From: Aquella oligotrophica
GTDB lineage: Bacteria; Pseudomonadota; Gammaproteobacteria; Burkholderiales; UBA11063
Assembly (NCBI RefSeq): GCF_002892535.1
Contig: NZ_CP024847.1
Span: forward strand, 2,542,001-2,606,000
Length of the DNA stretch: 64,000 bases
Direction: 5' to 3'
Each line of letters begins with the position of its first letter. The first letter of the stretch is position 1. Positions 9,964 through 18,960 of this stretch are shown here, piece by piece. The notes under the pieces were generated by a model. It had not been told where the DNA came from and did not search any database. It saw only the letters and a program-made list of their open reading frames with translations. The translations under genes were made by a program, and so were the position numbers.

Positions 9964-9978
9964 TGTTACAAAGTAACA
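9964..9978. promoter_or_regulatory. Candidate Zur operator, proximal
   Basis: The palindrome TGTTAC-AAA-GTAACA lies just upstream of the COG0523 GTPase ribosome site. It shares the GTTAC/GTAAC half-site with the second palindrome 40 bases away. The location between a zinc operon and zur supports Zur binding. Confidence 0.72.
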
Positions 9979-10017
9979 TCATTTATAATCTTTAGACATA
10001 ATCTATCGACACCCATT

Positions 10018-10039
10018 AATGTTACACTGTAACATTATA
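10018..10039. promoter_or_regulatory. Candidate Zur operator overlapping the zinc-operon -10 box
   Basis: AATGTTACACTGTAACATT (10018-10036) is a perfect 19-bp palindrome. On the minus strand TATAAT at 10039-10034 overlaps its edge and fits the -10 element of the zinc operon, so a bound repressor would block RNA polymerase. A separate plus-strand pair, TCGACA (10078) and TATAAT (10099), could serve zur. Confidence 0.75.
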
Positions 10040-10135
10040 CCATAATAAAAAACTACATCACTAAACTAAAATAAACCTCGACAAACAATAATTAGTTTTA
10101 TAATATAGTATTAATAACCAACTTATAATTTCAGT

Positions 10136-10579
10136 ATGCAGCTTAAAATTGAAAAAATAACAGCCTATTGTGTAGCAAACAGCATACTGCTAACAAACCA
10201 GCAGTCCCTGATCATCAAAATAATTACCGAAATAGCTTCACCACTAACAGCAAATGAGATACTCCATGAGCTACAAAAATTAAATCCTAAAGCAAACCGG
10301 ATGACAATTCATCGTGCATTAGAAATCTTGATACAGAACGGGCTAATTCATAAAGTGGCTTTTAATCATACCTACAAATTATGTAACCACCTTTATTGCA
10401 AACATGACCATCACTGCCAAATTCTTGTCTGCCAAGAGTGTGGAAACCAAACCGAAATACACAACTCAAAGATAACTGAAGCTCTACTAGAAATCAGTAA
10501 AACCTATAATTTCAACCTCGCAAACCCGCTTGAGATAACTGGGTTATGCGCCAAATGTCAAATGAAAGGAACTTTATGA
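10136..10579 (+). CDS. zur: Zinc uptake regulator, Fur family
   Basis: This 147-residue Fur-family repressor should bind DNA when zinc is sufficient. It has an N-terminal winged helix (MTIHRALEILIQNGLIHKV, about 61-79), a HDHHCQILVCQECG metal-binding segment and a second Cys pair in GLCAKC near the C-terminus, giving the structural CxxC...CxxC zinc site. It is divergent from the zinc transport operon, with two palindromic operators between. It overlaps the next gene by ATGA, so the two are translationally coupled. Confidence 0.9.
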   Translation: MQLKIEKITAYCVANSILLTNQQSLIIKIITEIASPLTANEILHELQKLNPKANRMTIHRALEILIQNGLIHKVAFNHTYKLCNHLYCKHDHHCQILVCQECGNQTEIHNSKITEALLEISKTYNFNLANPLEITGLCAKCQMKGTL

Positions 10580-11706
10580 TAAATGTAAATACCCGCTTTG
10601 ATGCTGGGAGCATCATAGTAAAAGATGTTAGCAACCCCAAAAACTTACATTTTGGAATAAGAAACGACACCAACTCGCATTTTGCTCAATGGTTTTATTT
10701 CCAGCTAAATAATGTAAAACATCAAGAACTGACAATCAACCTTGAAGACTTAGATAAAACAGCATATCCGGGTGGCTGGGAAAACTATAATGTCTGTGCT
10801 AGTTATGATAACCAGAACTGGTTTAGAATTCAATCACAGTTTAATAACAACACGCTAAAATTTAGCATCACTCCCGAAGCAAACTCAATTTATTTTGCAT
10901 ATTTTGAGCCATATTCATATAACCGCCACTTAGAATTGATTGGCTTTGCCAATTCACACCATACTGTTTCTCACGAAATCCTTGGGCAAACTGCAGAAGG
11001 ACGTAATATTGATTTACTTGTTATCGGCGAAGCAGAGGCTAAAAATAAAATCTGGATTATCGCGAGACAACATCCGGGCGAAACTATGGCAGAATGGTTT
11101 ATGGAAGGATTGATTCATCGCCTTCTTGATAATCAGGATGCGATCAGTAATAGCCTATTACAAGATTCAGTATTCTATCTAGTACCAAATATGAACCCAG
11201 ATGGAGCTTATAATGGTAATTTACGGACTAATACTAGCGGAACTAACTTAAATCGCGAATGGCTAACCCCAAGTCTTGAGAAATCTCCGGAAGTATTTCA
11301 TGTTCGAAATAAAATGCTTGCAACAGGTGTTAGCATGAGTTTTGATATTCATGGCGATGAAGCGCTACCATATATCTTTACCGCTGGCTGTGCTGATAAT
11401 TTAAGCTATAGTAACAAACAAAAAACACTAGAGAAGAAATTTGAAGAAATTTATCAATTAATCAACCCAGATTACCAAACCAAATATGGCTACGAAAAGG
11501 GTCATTTTAATGTCGAAACGCCAACCATTGCAACCAGTTGGATTGGAAACCAGTTTGACTGTCTGTCATTCACATTAGAAATGCCATTTAAGGATAATGC
11601 CAACCTACCAGATATTGAATATGGCTGGAATGGTTATCGCTCAAGCCTACTTGGGCGTGATCTTCTTAGTGTCATTTATCAGATAATAGTCAAAAATAAA
11701 AGTTAA
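10576..11706 (+). CDS. M14-family zinc carboxypeptidase (cytosolic carboxypeptidase-like)
   Basis: This is a metallocarboxypeptidase without a signal peptide. The N-terminal ~130 residues form a beta-rich domain like that of cytosolic carboxypeptidases (CCP/AGBL type), followed by the catalytic domain. Zinc ligands are seen in RQHPGETMAEW (His and Glu) and in SFDIHGDEALP (His). The NPDGAYNGNLR-NLNREW segment and the late Glu in TLEMPF are also conserved. The start at 10576 overlaps the zur stop and has AAAGGAAC upstream. Co-transcription with zur suggests a link to zinc status. The substrate is unknown. Confidence 0.88.
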   Translation: MINVNTRFDAGSIIVKDVSNPKNLHFGIRNDTNSHFAQWFYFQLNNVKHQELTINLEDLDKTAYPGGWENYNVCASYDNQNWFRIQSQFNNNTLKFSITPEANSIYFAYFEPYSYNRHLELIGFANSHHTVSHEILGQTAEGRNIDLLVIGEAEAKNKIWIIARQHPGETMAEWFMEGLIHRLLDNQDAISNSLLQDSVFYLVPNMNPDGAYNGNLRTNTSGTNLNREWLTPSLEKSPEVFHVRNKMLATGVSMSFDIHGDEALPYIFTAGCADNLSYSNKQKTLEKKFEEIYQLINPDYQTKYGYEKGHFNVETPTIATSWIGNQFDCLSFTLEMPFKDNANLPDIEYGWNGYRSSLLGRDLLSVIYQIIVKNKS

Positions 11707-11718
11707 TTAATCAAATAA

Positions 11719-11743
11719 AAAGCCACCAATTTTTGGTGGCTTT
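11719..11743. terminator. Bidirectional terminator between carboxypeptidase and porin
   Basis: An 11-bp perfect stem (AAAGCCACCAA and TTGGTGGCTTT, loop TTT) lies between two convergent genes, with A-rich DNA on the left and T-containing DNA on the right, so it can act on both strands. Confidence 0.82.
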
Positions 11744-11759
11744 GCTATGAAAACAGACT

Positions 11760-13156
11760 CTAGAAAGTATGTGAAAATCCAACTGCCGCAGTTCCATTAT
11801 TAATCCATTTGGAACCCGACTGAGCAATTGCATTTGCACCAGGGTTAGTTCCATCCGACATAATAGTATTTTGTGCAGCATTGCCCCACCAGATTTGACC
11901 ATAGTTGACAAATGCAATTGTGCGCGGAGTAATATTCCAGTCAAGCTCAGCAATTGCCTGTTGGTAGCCAGTGCCACCAAGCTGATTATTTCCAGAAATA
12001 ATATCCCACGGTGATCCACCAGCCATCAGATTGCTACCATACACATAACCAATTTTTGGTGTCCAGTTATCAATATGCCAACCAAAACTCACACCAATCT
12101 CAGCTGTCGATAACACTGCTTGATTTAGTGGGCAATAGCCATTGGCACAATTTGCTGAATTTATATATTGGCTATTTACACCATTAGCTGAAGGATTCTG
12201 GATCCAGTAATTATTCATATTACCATTTCCTGGTACCGAGAAATAACCAAGACCCTGTGTAATCTGCCCACCAACACCAGCAAACCAGCTATCAGGATCA
12301 TCATACTGTAGCTCCAGACGGCTAACATACGCATTAATACCCTGATTCGCCGTATATAAAAACCCACCATTAGCACCAGTACCTACCCCACCAGGCTGAC
12401 TTCCACCCATGGTTTGATAAATACCTGTATTTTGATAAATTTGATTATTCCAAGTCAGAGAAACATTACCAGGGGTATAGAAAATACCAAAACCATAAAT
12501 CCCGGCATTATTTGCTCCATTCATGTCACCAGCAGCATCCATACCATTCCCATTGGCACCACCAGTATTAAAGTTTCCATCTAGATTGAAGCTATAATAA
12601 GCAGAAAAAGAAACATCGCCCCATGCCGGAGAATCATATTTAACGTTATTAGGTAATACTGCAAGCATACGATCATAGGTACCAAATACGTTGGCATTAG
12701 CACCATTATAGATATCTACGGCACCAGTATTAGTACGGAATGTATTAGAAAGGTTACCAATACGAACACGCCCCATGCCCCCTGCAAACCAATATAAGAA
12801 TCCGATGAAGCCAGAACATTGACACCAGAAGTTGGCTGTCCATAATATGTAGTATTACCTGGATGATTTGGTACCCAGCCTGAGCCTGTAGTATTTTGAT
12901 AGGCTTCACCAGTCGTAATATTTAAAAATTGCTCTACCTGCCAGATTGCCGCTGTTTGTCCATATACATTATCTGTACCCCGAATACCAAAATACGAACC
13001 ATAATCCTGTACTGATGTACCGCCAGGCTGAACCTGATTAGCACTAGGAAAAGTATCATTTTCCAAAGCAGCAGATACACGACCATACAACGTCACATCG
13101 GCATAGCTTCCACAGCTAATGCTGGCACAAATAAGCGCAAGAATTTTTTTATTCAT
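11760..13156 (-). pseudogene. General outer-membrane porin, frameshifted
   Basis: This is a trimeric diffusion porin of the beta-proteobacterial OmpC-like family. The start at 13156 follows GGAAGGGG and encodes a signal peptide ending SYADVTLYGRVSAALEND. The first frame runs to about 12770 (SDSYIGLQGAWG) and then derails. The next frame resumes with MGRVRIGNLSNTF and continues to the C-terminal aromatic AAVGFSHTF, the outer-membrane insertion signal. One missing base in the GGGG/GGGGG stretch at 12771-12782 explains the break. Restored, it would be about 466 residues, long for this family. The region is otherwise intact, so a sequencing error is quite possible. Confidence 0.87.
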
Positions 13157-13334
13157 TACATGCCCCTTCCACAAAGCATAAATGGAGGATTTTCCTCAAA
13201 AATTACTCAGGGAATAGAAAAATTACCCTTGATGATATACCATTACTTTAGCATATAACAAATATTAACTAATCCGCCCAGCTTCGAAAATTGATTCTTT
13301 TTTAGTTTTTCTTTCAATTCACGGTATTTTTATG

Positions 13335-13348
13335 TTGCATTTATGCAA
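13335..13348. promoter_or_regulatory. Palindrome upstream of the porin gene
   Basis: TTGCATTTATGCAA is a perfect inverted repeat with a two-base centre. It contains the same TGCATTTATGCA as 4761-4772 in front of the GH8 gene. It sits about 180 bases upstream of the porin start. Confidence 0.48.
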
Positions 13349-13481
13349 TTTTTTTATACGTAAATAGGCAAATAGCAATTTAACCAGCCAGACCAAAACT
13401 AGTAAATGGTATAATATTCAACTTATTACAATAATTTTTATAACCGAGACTATATATATAAGACCTTTATAAGGCACTAAG

Positions 13482-14156
13482 GTGACACCAGAAACCCCAA
13501 TTATTCAATTTAATCAGGTAACTAAAAGCTATGGTACGTCAAACAATGCTCTTAATAATATTAGTTTTAGCATAAATAAAGGTGAGCTGGTTTTTTTGGC
13601 AGGACACTCCGGTGCTGGCAAATCAACCATCCTTAAACTCATAGCCGGGATAGAAATTGCCAGCATGGGCAGTACTATTATTAACGGTATTGACCTAGCC
13701 CAAATCAGCCAAAACCAGCGAACATTTATTCGCCAGCATGTAGGAATCGTTTTTCAGGATCACAAGATATTATTTGATCGCAATGTATTTGACAATGTGC
13801 GACTGGGTCTTGATATAACCGGACTATATAATAAAGAAGAAACCATTGAACGGGTCACTAGCGCCCTTCATGCGGTTGGACTAGAACATAAAATCAAAAC
13901 TCATCCACAAGAACTATCCGGAGGAGAACAGCAGCGCCTGTGTATTGCAAGAGCAGTTGTACACAAACCTAAAATATTACTAGCTGACGAGCCAACCGCA
14001 AATCTTGACCGGGAAAATGCATTAAAAATCCTAGAATTATTCAAGGCATTTCACAAGGCAGGAGTGACGATTATAATTTCTGCTCACGATGAAACACTTT
14101 TAAGCGATTATGGAAAAAGGATACTTTATCTGAATAACGGTCAATTCCGGGGTTAG
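13482..14156 (+). CDS. ftsE: Cell division ATP-binding protein FtsE
   Basis: FtsE is the cytoplasmic ATPase of the FtsEX complex, which activates septal peptidoglycan hydrolases during division. The 224 residues include Walker A GHSGAGKST (about 41-49), signature LSGGEQQR and Walker B ILLADEPTANLD. The start is GTG at 13482 with AAGG upstream. ftsX follows after one base. A TATAAT at 13410-13415 could be part of its promoter. Confidence 0.96.
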   Translation: MTPETPIIQFNQVTKSYGTSNNALNNISFSINKGELVFLAGHSGAGKSTILKLIAGIEIASMGSTIINGIDLAQISQNQRTFIRQHVGIVFQDHKILFDRNVFDNVRLGLDITGLYNKEETIERVTSALHAVGLEHKIKTHPQELSGGEQQRLCIARAVVHKPKILLADEPTANLDRENALKILELFKAFHKAGVTIIISAHDETLLSDYGKRILYLNNGQFRG

Positions 14157-14157
14157 C

Positions 14158-15078
14158 ATGAAATTACTAGCACAACACTTACGAAGTTTTAATAATGCTT
14201 GGTATAATATCTTAACCAAACCAGTTGAACACTTTATCAATATTATGGCACTAACTGTAATTATCGCAATTTGCCTAATAGCTATAATTATTGGAAACAA
14301 CCTGAGCCACTGGCAACAAAAAAATATTCTACACCCACAAATTACAATTTATCTAGACAGATCGGCCAATAGCAAAGATATTGCCAAGATCGAAAAAGAA
14401 TTACATAAATTTGATCATTCTTTAATTAGCAACTACAAGTTTATCAGTAAGGAACAGGCTCTTGTCGAACTACAAGAAGATAAGAACCTAAAAGAAATAG
14501 CATCTGATACACTTGAAGAAAATGCCAACCCGTTACCAGATGTATTTATTGTTGAAACAGCTACCAATAACAGCCAAGATATAGAACGGATAAATATTCA
14601 GCTTGGACAACTACCAAAAGTAGATAATTCGCACGTTGACTTAAATTATGCCCAAAAGATCAGCCATCTGGTAAGATTTTCTTCAATTATTGTGCAGGCG
14701 ATTCAGCTAATTTGCATAGTTCTGGTAGCACTGGTAGTATACAATATTATTCGCTTACAAATGTTACTTAAAGTCGATGCCATTAGCGTCTCTAGGTTAA
14801 TTGGTGCCAGCGATAGCTTCATTATGCGCCCGTTAATTCACTATGCAGTATGGCAAGTAACACTTGCAACCAGTATTGCCGCACTGGGGGTTCACTTTCT
14901 CAATAAATATTTAAATCAACTATTATCTACAATGCAGCCATTATTTGGTAATGGTATCCAAATCCTACCGTTACCTTGGTTACAAATGCTCGTAATATGG
15001 CTAGTTTTAACTATTTTTACAATATTTACTGTATTTATTGCTGTTCGTTGGGTATTTCGTAATACTTATCATATTTAA
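14158..15078 (+). CDS. ftsX: Cell division protein FtsX
   Basis: FtsX is the membrane partner of FtsE. The 306-residue protein has one hydrophobic segment near residues 28-48, a periplasmic domain of about 120 residues, and three further membrane helices, the usual FtsX topology. The conserved VVYNIIRLQMLLKVDAISV and RLIGASDSFIMRP segments before the third helix are present. It directly follows ftsE. Confidence 0.95.
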   Translation: MKLLAQHLRSFNNAWYNILTKPVEHFINIMALTVIIAICLIAIIIGNNLSHWQQKNILHPQITIYLDRSANSKDIAKIEKELHKFDHSLISNYKFISKEQALVELQEDKNLKEIASDTLEENANPLPDVFIVETATNNSQDIERINIQLGQLPKVDNSHVDLNYAQKISHLVRFSSIIVQAIQLICIVLVALVVYNIIRLQMLLKVDAISVSRLIGASDSFIMRPLIHYAVWQVTLATSIAALGVHFLNKYLNQLLSTMQPLFGNGIQILPLPWLQMLVIWLVLTIFTIFTVFIAVRWVFRNTYHI

Positions 15079-15086
15079 GCCACAAA

Positions 15087-16112
15087 ATGAAACTTTCTGA
15101 TTTTGATTATTATTTACCAGAACAACTGATCGCAACTGCGCCATTAAAAGAGCGCCATGATAGTCGCCTATTAATAGTTAGCGACAAATTGCTTGACCAA
15201 CAATTCAAAGACATAAGCAAATATATTTCTCCCGGAGATTTACTGGTTTTAAATAATACTCGGGTGATTAAAGCTAGATTATTTGGGCATAAGCCAAGTG
15301 GTGGCAAAGTTGAAGTTATGCTGGAACGAATAGTTGATGATTACTCATTAATTGCCCACGTACGCACTAGTAAATCAATTAAACTAGGTATGCAGATAAC
15401 CCTACCTGAACTAGAAGTTGAAATCACTGAAATTCTTGGTGGATTATTTAAGGTAAGTAGCAAAATCCCAGTAAACTGGATAGACTATTTCGATAAACAT
15501 GGAAATCTGCCATTGCCACCATATATGCAGCGTCAGGCAGAATTATCCGACGAAGAACGCTATCAAACAGTATATGCTAAGGATGAAGGCTCAGTTGCTG
15601 CGCCTACGGCGGGGCTTCACTTTAGCAAAGAAATTCTCGATAAACTTGAAGCACAGGGGACAAAAATCGCCTATGTAACCCTACATGTAGGTTCTGGGAC
15701 ATTCAAACCCGTTAGTGTAGAGAATATTTCAGAACATAAGATGCATAGTGAGATCTTTAATATCAGTCAGGAAACAATTGATAAAATTATTCACACCAAA
15801 AAAAAAGGCGGGAAAATAGTTGCTGTTGGAACTACCAGTATGCGCACCCTCGAAACAGTAGCCAAACGCGGCTTAGTAGCTCAAAGTGGTGAAACTGATA
15901 TTTTTATAACTCCCGGCTTTAAATTTGAAATAGTAGATAAATTAATCACCAATTTCCATTTACCTAAATCAACCTTACTAATGCTAGTAATGGCATTTGC
16001 CGGAATAAATGAAATTAAAAATGCATATCAATATGCAATAGAAAATAAATATCGATTCTTTAGCTATGGTGATGCCATGCTATTGACTCGAAAGGAGAGT
16101 AACCATGAATGA
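15087..16112 (+). CDS. queA: S-adenosylmethionine:tRNA ribosyltransferase-isomerase
   Basis: QueA makes epoxyqueuosine on tRNA from the 7-aminomethyl-7-deazaguanine form, using SAM as the ribosyl donor. The 341-residue protein starts [16 protein letters not shown] and contains [23 protein letters not shown] and the VGSGTFKPV block, all family hallmarks. It begins eight bases after ftsX and overlaps ubiE by eight bases, so it is in the middle of a continuous transcript. The tgt gene is not adjacent. Confidence 0.97.
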   Translation: MKLSDFDYYLPEQLIATAPLKERHDSRLLIVSDKLLDQQFKDISKYISPGDLLVLNNTRVIKARLFGHKPSGGKVEVMLERIVDDYSLIAHVRTSKSIKLGMQITLPELEVEITEILGGLFKVSSKIPVNWIDYFDKHGNLPLPPYMQRQAELSDEERYQTVYAKDEGSVAAPTAGLHFSKEILDKLEAQGTKIAYVTLHVGSGTFKPVSVENISEHKMHSEIFNISQETIDKIIHTKKKGGKIVAVGTTSMRTLETVAKRGLVAQSGETDIFITPGFKFEIVDKLITNFHLPKSTLLMLVMAFAGINEIKNAYQYAIENKYRFFSYGDAMLLTRKESNHE

Positions 16113-16848
16113 TGATAAGCAACAAACTCACTTTGGTTTTAAAACAGTTACTGAAGATAAAAAGGCAAGTCTGGTTGCGGATGTCTTTCATTCAGTTGCC
16201 AAAAACTATGATATTATGAATGATGTTATGTCGTTTGGATTACACCGAATTTGGAAGAGATTCACATTATTTACCTCAGAAATAAAACCGGGAGATAAAA
16301 TTCTCGATATTGCTGGTGGTACTGGTGATATGACCAAAGGATTTAAAAAAATCGTTGGCGATAGTGGCGAAGTCTGGCATACCGATATTAACTCATCAAT
16401 GCTAAAGGTTGGGCGTGATCGCTTGCTTGATGAAGGAATTCTAACTCCACAATGCCTATGTGATGCGGAAAAGCTGCCATTCCCAGATAATTACTTTAAT
16501 GGGGTTTGCGTTTCATTCGGACTCCGGAATATGACCCATAAGGATATTGCTCTAAAAGAAATGTATCGGGTACTAAAACCAGGTGGCGTATTGATGGTGC
16601 TGGAATTTTCCAAAGTTCATAAACCACTCGATAAAATTTATGATATTTATTCATTTAAGCTTCTACCATTAATGGGTAAGGTCATCGCCAAAGATGCTGA
16701 TAGTTACCAGTATTTAGCAGAGTCAATCCGGATGCATCCCGATCAGGAAACCTTGAAAGAGATGATGCTTGAAGCAGGATTTGATAAAGTAAAATATCAT
16801 AATCTTACCTTTGGTGTGACAGCATTACATAAAGGCTATAAAGCCTAA
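16105..16848 (+). CDS. ubiE: Ubiquinone/menaquinone biosynthesis C-methyltransferase
   Basis: UbiE methylates demethylmenaquinone and the benzoquinol precursor of ubiquinone at carbon. It is 247 residues long with a SAM-binding motif [12 protein letters not shown] (about 66-77), the [21 protein letters not shown] start region and FGLRNMT. It overlaps the end of queA and is followed by ubiJ and ubiB, the standard proteobacterial aerobic ubiquinone cluster. Confidence 0.97.
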   Translation: MNDDKQQTHFGFKTVTEDKKASLVADVFHSVAKNYDIMNDVMSFGLHRIWKRFTLFTSEIKPGDKILDIAGGTGDMTKGFKKIVGDSGEVWHTDINSSMLKVGRDRLLDEGILTPQCLCDAEKLPFPDNYFNGVCVSFGLRNMTHKDIALKEMYRVLKPGGVLMVLEFSKVHKPLDKIYDIYSFKLLPLMGKVIAKDADSYQYLAESIRMHPDQETLKEMMLEAGFDKVKYHNLTFGVTALHKGYKA

Positions 16849-16867
16849 CCATGAAATAGCTAGAATC

Positions 16868-17440
16868 ATGAAAAATCAGTTATTTATCCTTATTATAAAT
16901 CGCCTACTCCGTGCAAATGTCGGACTAGCTGATAAAATGGCCAAGCTTACAGGGAAAACTATTGAACTTATCCTCATTGGCGCAAAATTCCGATTTGAAA
17001 TAACTGGTAACTTTATTACTGAAACCGAAAACACTGAACCAAATGTGCGAATAAATATTCCACTTAGTGCTTCAACTCATCTGATTAATCCTGATCAGCT
17101 AAAGACTATGAAACAGATCCAGATTGAAGGCGAACTTAAAATCGGGCAGGAATTTTTGCAACTATTAAGCCAGCTTCATCCGGAAGATTTATTATATCAA
17201 CATGATAATATGATTCTGGGAATAATTACGCGTAAACTGGAAAAATTAGTCATAATGGTAATTGACTATCTCAAACTCCTTATTAGTAATGGATTATATT
17301 CAAGTAGTCAATATCTGCAATACGAAAGTCAAGATTTAGTTGGACATTATGAAATAGAAGACTTCTGCAATCAGGTTGATGAATTAAATTCCCGCTATGA
17401 ACTATTAAATAAACGAATTGCCAGATTAAGAAATATATGA
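16868..17440 (+). CDS. ubiJ: Ubiquinone biosynthesis accessory factor UbiJ (SCP2 domain)
   Basis: UbiJ binds ubiquinone intermediates and supports the Ubi protein complex. The 190-residue protein is divergent in sequence but has an SCP2-like N-terminal part (LILIGAKFRFEITGNF and a DQLKTMKQIQIEGELKIG region) and a helical C-terminus with probable coiled coil (QVDELNSRYELLNKRIARLR). Its place between ubiE and ubiB, overlapping ubiB by four bases, is the strongest evidence. Confidence 0.85.
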   Translation: MKNQLFILIINRLLRANVGLADKMAKLTGKTIELILIGAKFRFEITGNFITETENTEPNVRINIPLSASTHLINPDQLKTMKQIQIEGELKIGQEFLQLLSQLHPEDLLYQHDNMILGIITRKLEKLVIMVIDYLKLLISNGLYSSSQYLQYESQDLVGHYEIEDFCNQVDELNSRYELLNKRIARLRNI

Positions 17441-18960
17441 CATTACTTCGTCTTTTAAAGATAATCATTACATTTAAACGCTATGGCTTATTCCAGATCC
17501 TACGGCTTAATGAACGAATTACCAGATTTGCTATACTAATTGACTTACTGCTCTGGTTTATTCCAGCTAAATTAGCCAATGAACCATTACCCAAAAGAGT
17601 AAAACTAGCCTTTGAAAAGCTTGGACCAGTTTTTGTCAAATTCGGTCAATTACTATCAACCCGTCCAGATTTAATTCCTGCTGAATACATGGAAGAATTA
17701 GCTAAACTGCAAAGCCAAGTTCGCCCATTTAGTTCAAAACTTTCTCGGGAAATTATTGAGTCGGCATTAAAGCATCCGATTCAGAAGGTTTTTAGTTCAT
17801 TTACTGATGATCCAGTTGCATCCGCTTCAATAGCACAAGTCCATCGGGGTAAACTACTTGAAAATGGCAAAGAAGTTGCAATTAAGGTTTTACGTCCGGG
17901 TATTGGTAAAATAATCCGTAAAGATATTCGCCTCCTAAAAATAATTGCCAAAATAGTTGAGAAAATGTTTAGTGATGGCAAGCGCTTACGTCCACTTGCT
18001 GTTGTTGAAGAGTTTGAAACAACCATTTATGGTGAGCTAGATTTATCTCAGGAAGCTGCTAATTGTACCGAGTTAGCAAGGCTACATAAAGGTGATCATC
18101 GAATAGTAATTCCTGAGATATATTACGATTACTGCACCAAAGATGTTATTGTGATGGAATGGAAAAATGGTATTCCAATCTCAGAAATAGCTAAGCTTCG
18201 GGAACAAAATATTGATCTAGTCAAACTCTCGCATTATGGCGTAGAGATCTTCTATACGCAGGTATTTCATTTCGGTTTTTTCCATGCCGATATGCATCCG
18301 GGAAACATCCTTTGCGCAGCAGATGGACGTTATATCGCACTTGATTTTGGCATCGTTGGCTGTTTATCAGAAGAAGATAAACGCTATCTCGCAATCAATA
18401 TTCTGGCATTTTTCAATCGTGATTACAAAAAAGTTGCATTAACTCATGTTGAATCAGGCTGGGCACCCAAAGATACGCCAATCGAACAATTTGAAAATGC
18501 AATTCGCGCAGTTTGTGAACCAATTTTTAATAAACCACTAGCGCAAATATCTTTTGCCCAAGTACTGATCAAATTGTTTCAGGTTTCCCGGCGCTTCGGA
18601 ATTATAGTCCAGCCACAATTAATCCTACTACAAAAAACCATTGTTAATGTAGAAGGCTTAGGTCGATTACTTAATCCCGAATTAGATCTTTGGCAAACTG
18701 CCAAACCAATTCTAAATAAATGGCTCCGCGAGCAAATGGGTATCAAGGGAGTAATCAAAAACCTTAAAGAAGAATTACCGCACTGGTCATATACTTTGCC
18801 TACCCTACCGCGTAACTTTGCCAATACCTTGCTTAAACTGCAAGAGTCTAGTGATATGAATTTGCGTTATGAAAAACTATTAAAAAATAATCAGCGACAA
18901 AATCAATTACTGATTCTTGTAATAATCATATTAATTCTAGTACTGTGTATCAAACTATGA
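17437..18960 (+). CDS. ubiB: Ubiquinone biosynthesis kinase-like protein UbiB
   Basis: UbiB is an atypical ABC1/COQ8 kinase-like ATPase required for ubiquinone synthesis, attached to the inner membrane. The 507-residue protein has the KxGQ-type motif FVKFGQLLSTRPDLIP (about 66-81), AIKVLRPGIGK with the nucleotide-binding lysine, FFHADMHPGNIL and ALDFGIVG, and a C-terminal hydrophobic anchor (LLILVIIILILVL). It overlaps ubiJ and the next gene by four bases each. Confidence 0.96.
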   Translation: MTLLRLLKIIITFKRYGLFQILRLNERITRFAILIDLLLWFIPAKLANEPLPKRVKLAFEKLGPVFVKFGQLLSTRPDLIPAEYMEELAKLQSQVRPFSSKLSREIIESALKHPIQKVFSSFTDDPVASASIAQVHRGKLLENGKEVAIKVLRPGIGKIIRKDIRLLKIIAKIVEKMFSDGKRLRPLAVVEEFETTIYGELDLSQEAANCTELARLHKGDHRIVIPEIYYDYCTKDVIVMEWKNGIPISEIAKLREQNIDLVKLSHYGVEIFYTQVFHFGFFHADMHPGNILCAADGRYIALDFGIVGCLSEEDKRYLAINILAFFNRDYKKVALTHVESGWAPKDTPIEQFENAIRAVCEPIFNKPLAQISFAQVLIKLFQVSRRFGIIVQPQLILLQKTIVNVEGLGRLLNPELDLWQTAKPILNKWLREQMGIKGVIKNLKEELPHWSYTLPTLPRNFANTLLKLQESSDMNLRYEKLLKNNQRQNQLLILVIIILILVLCIKL

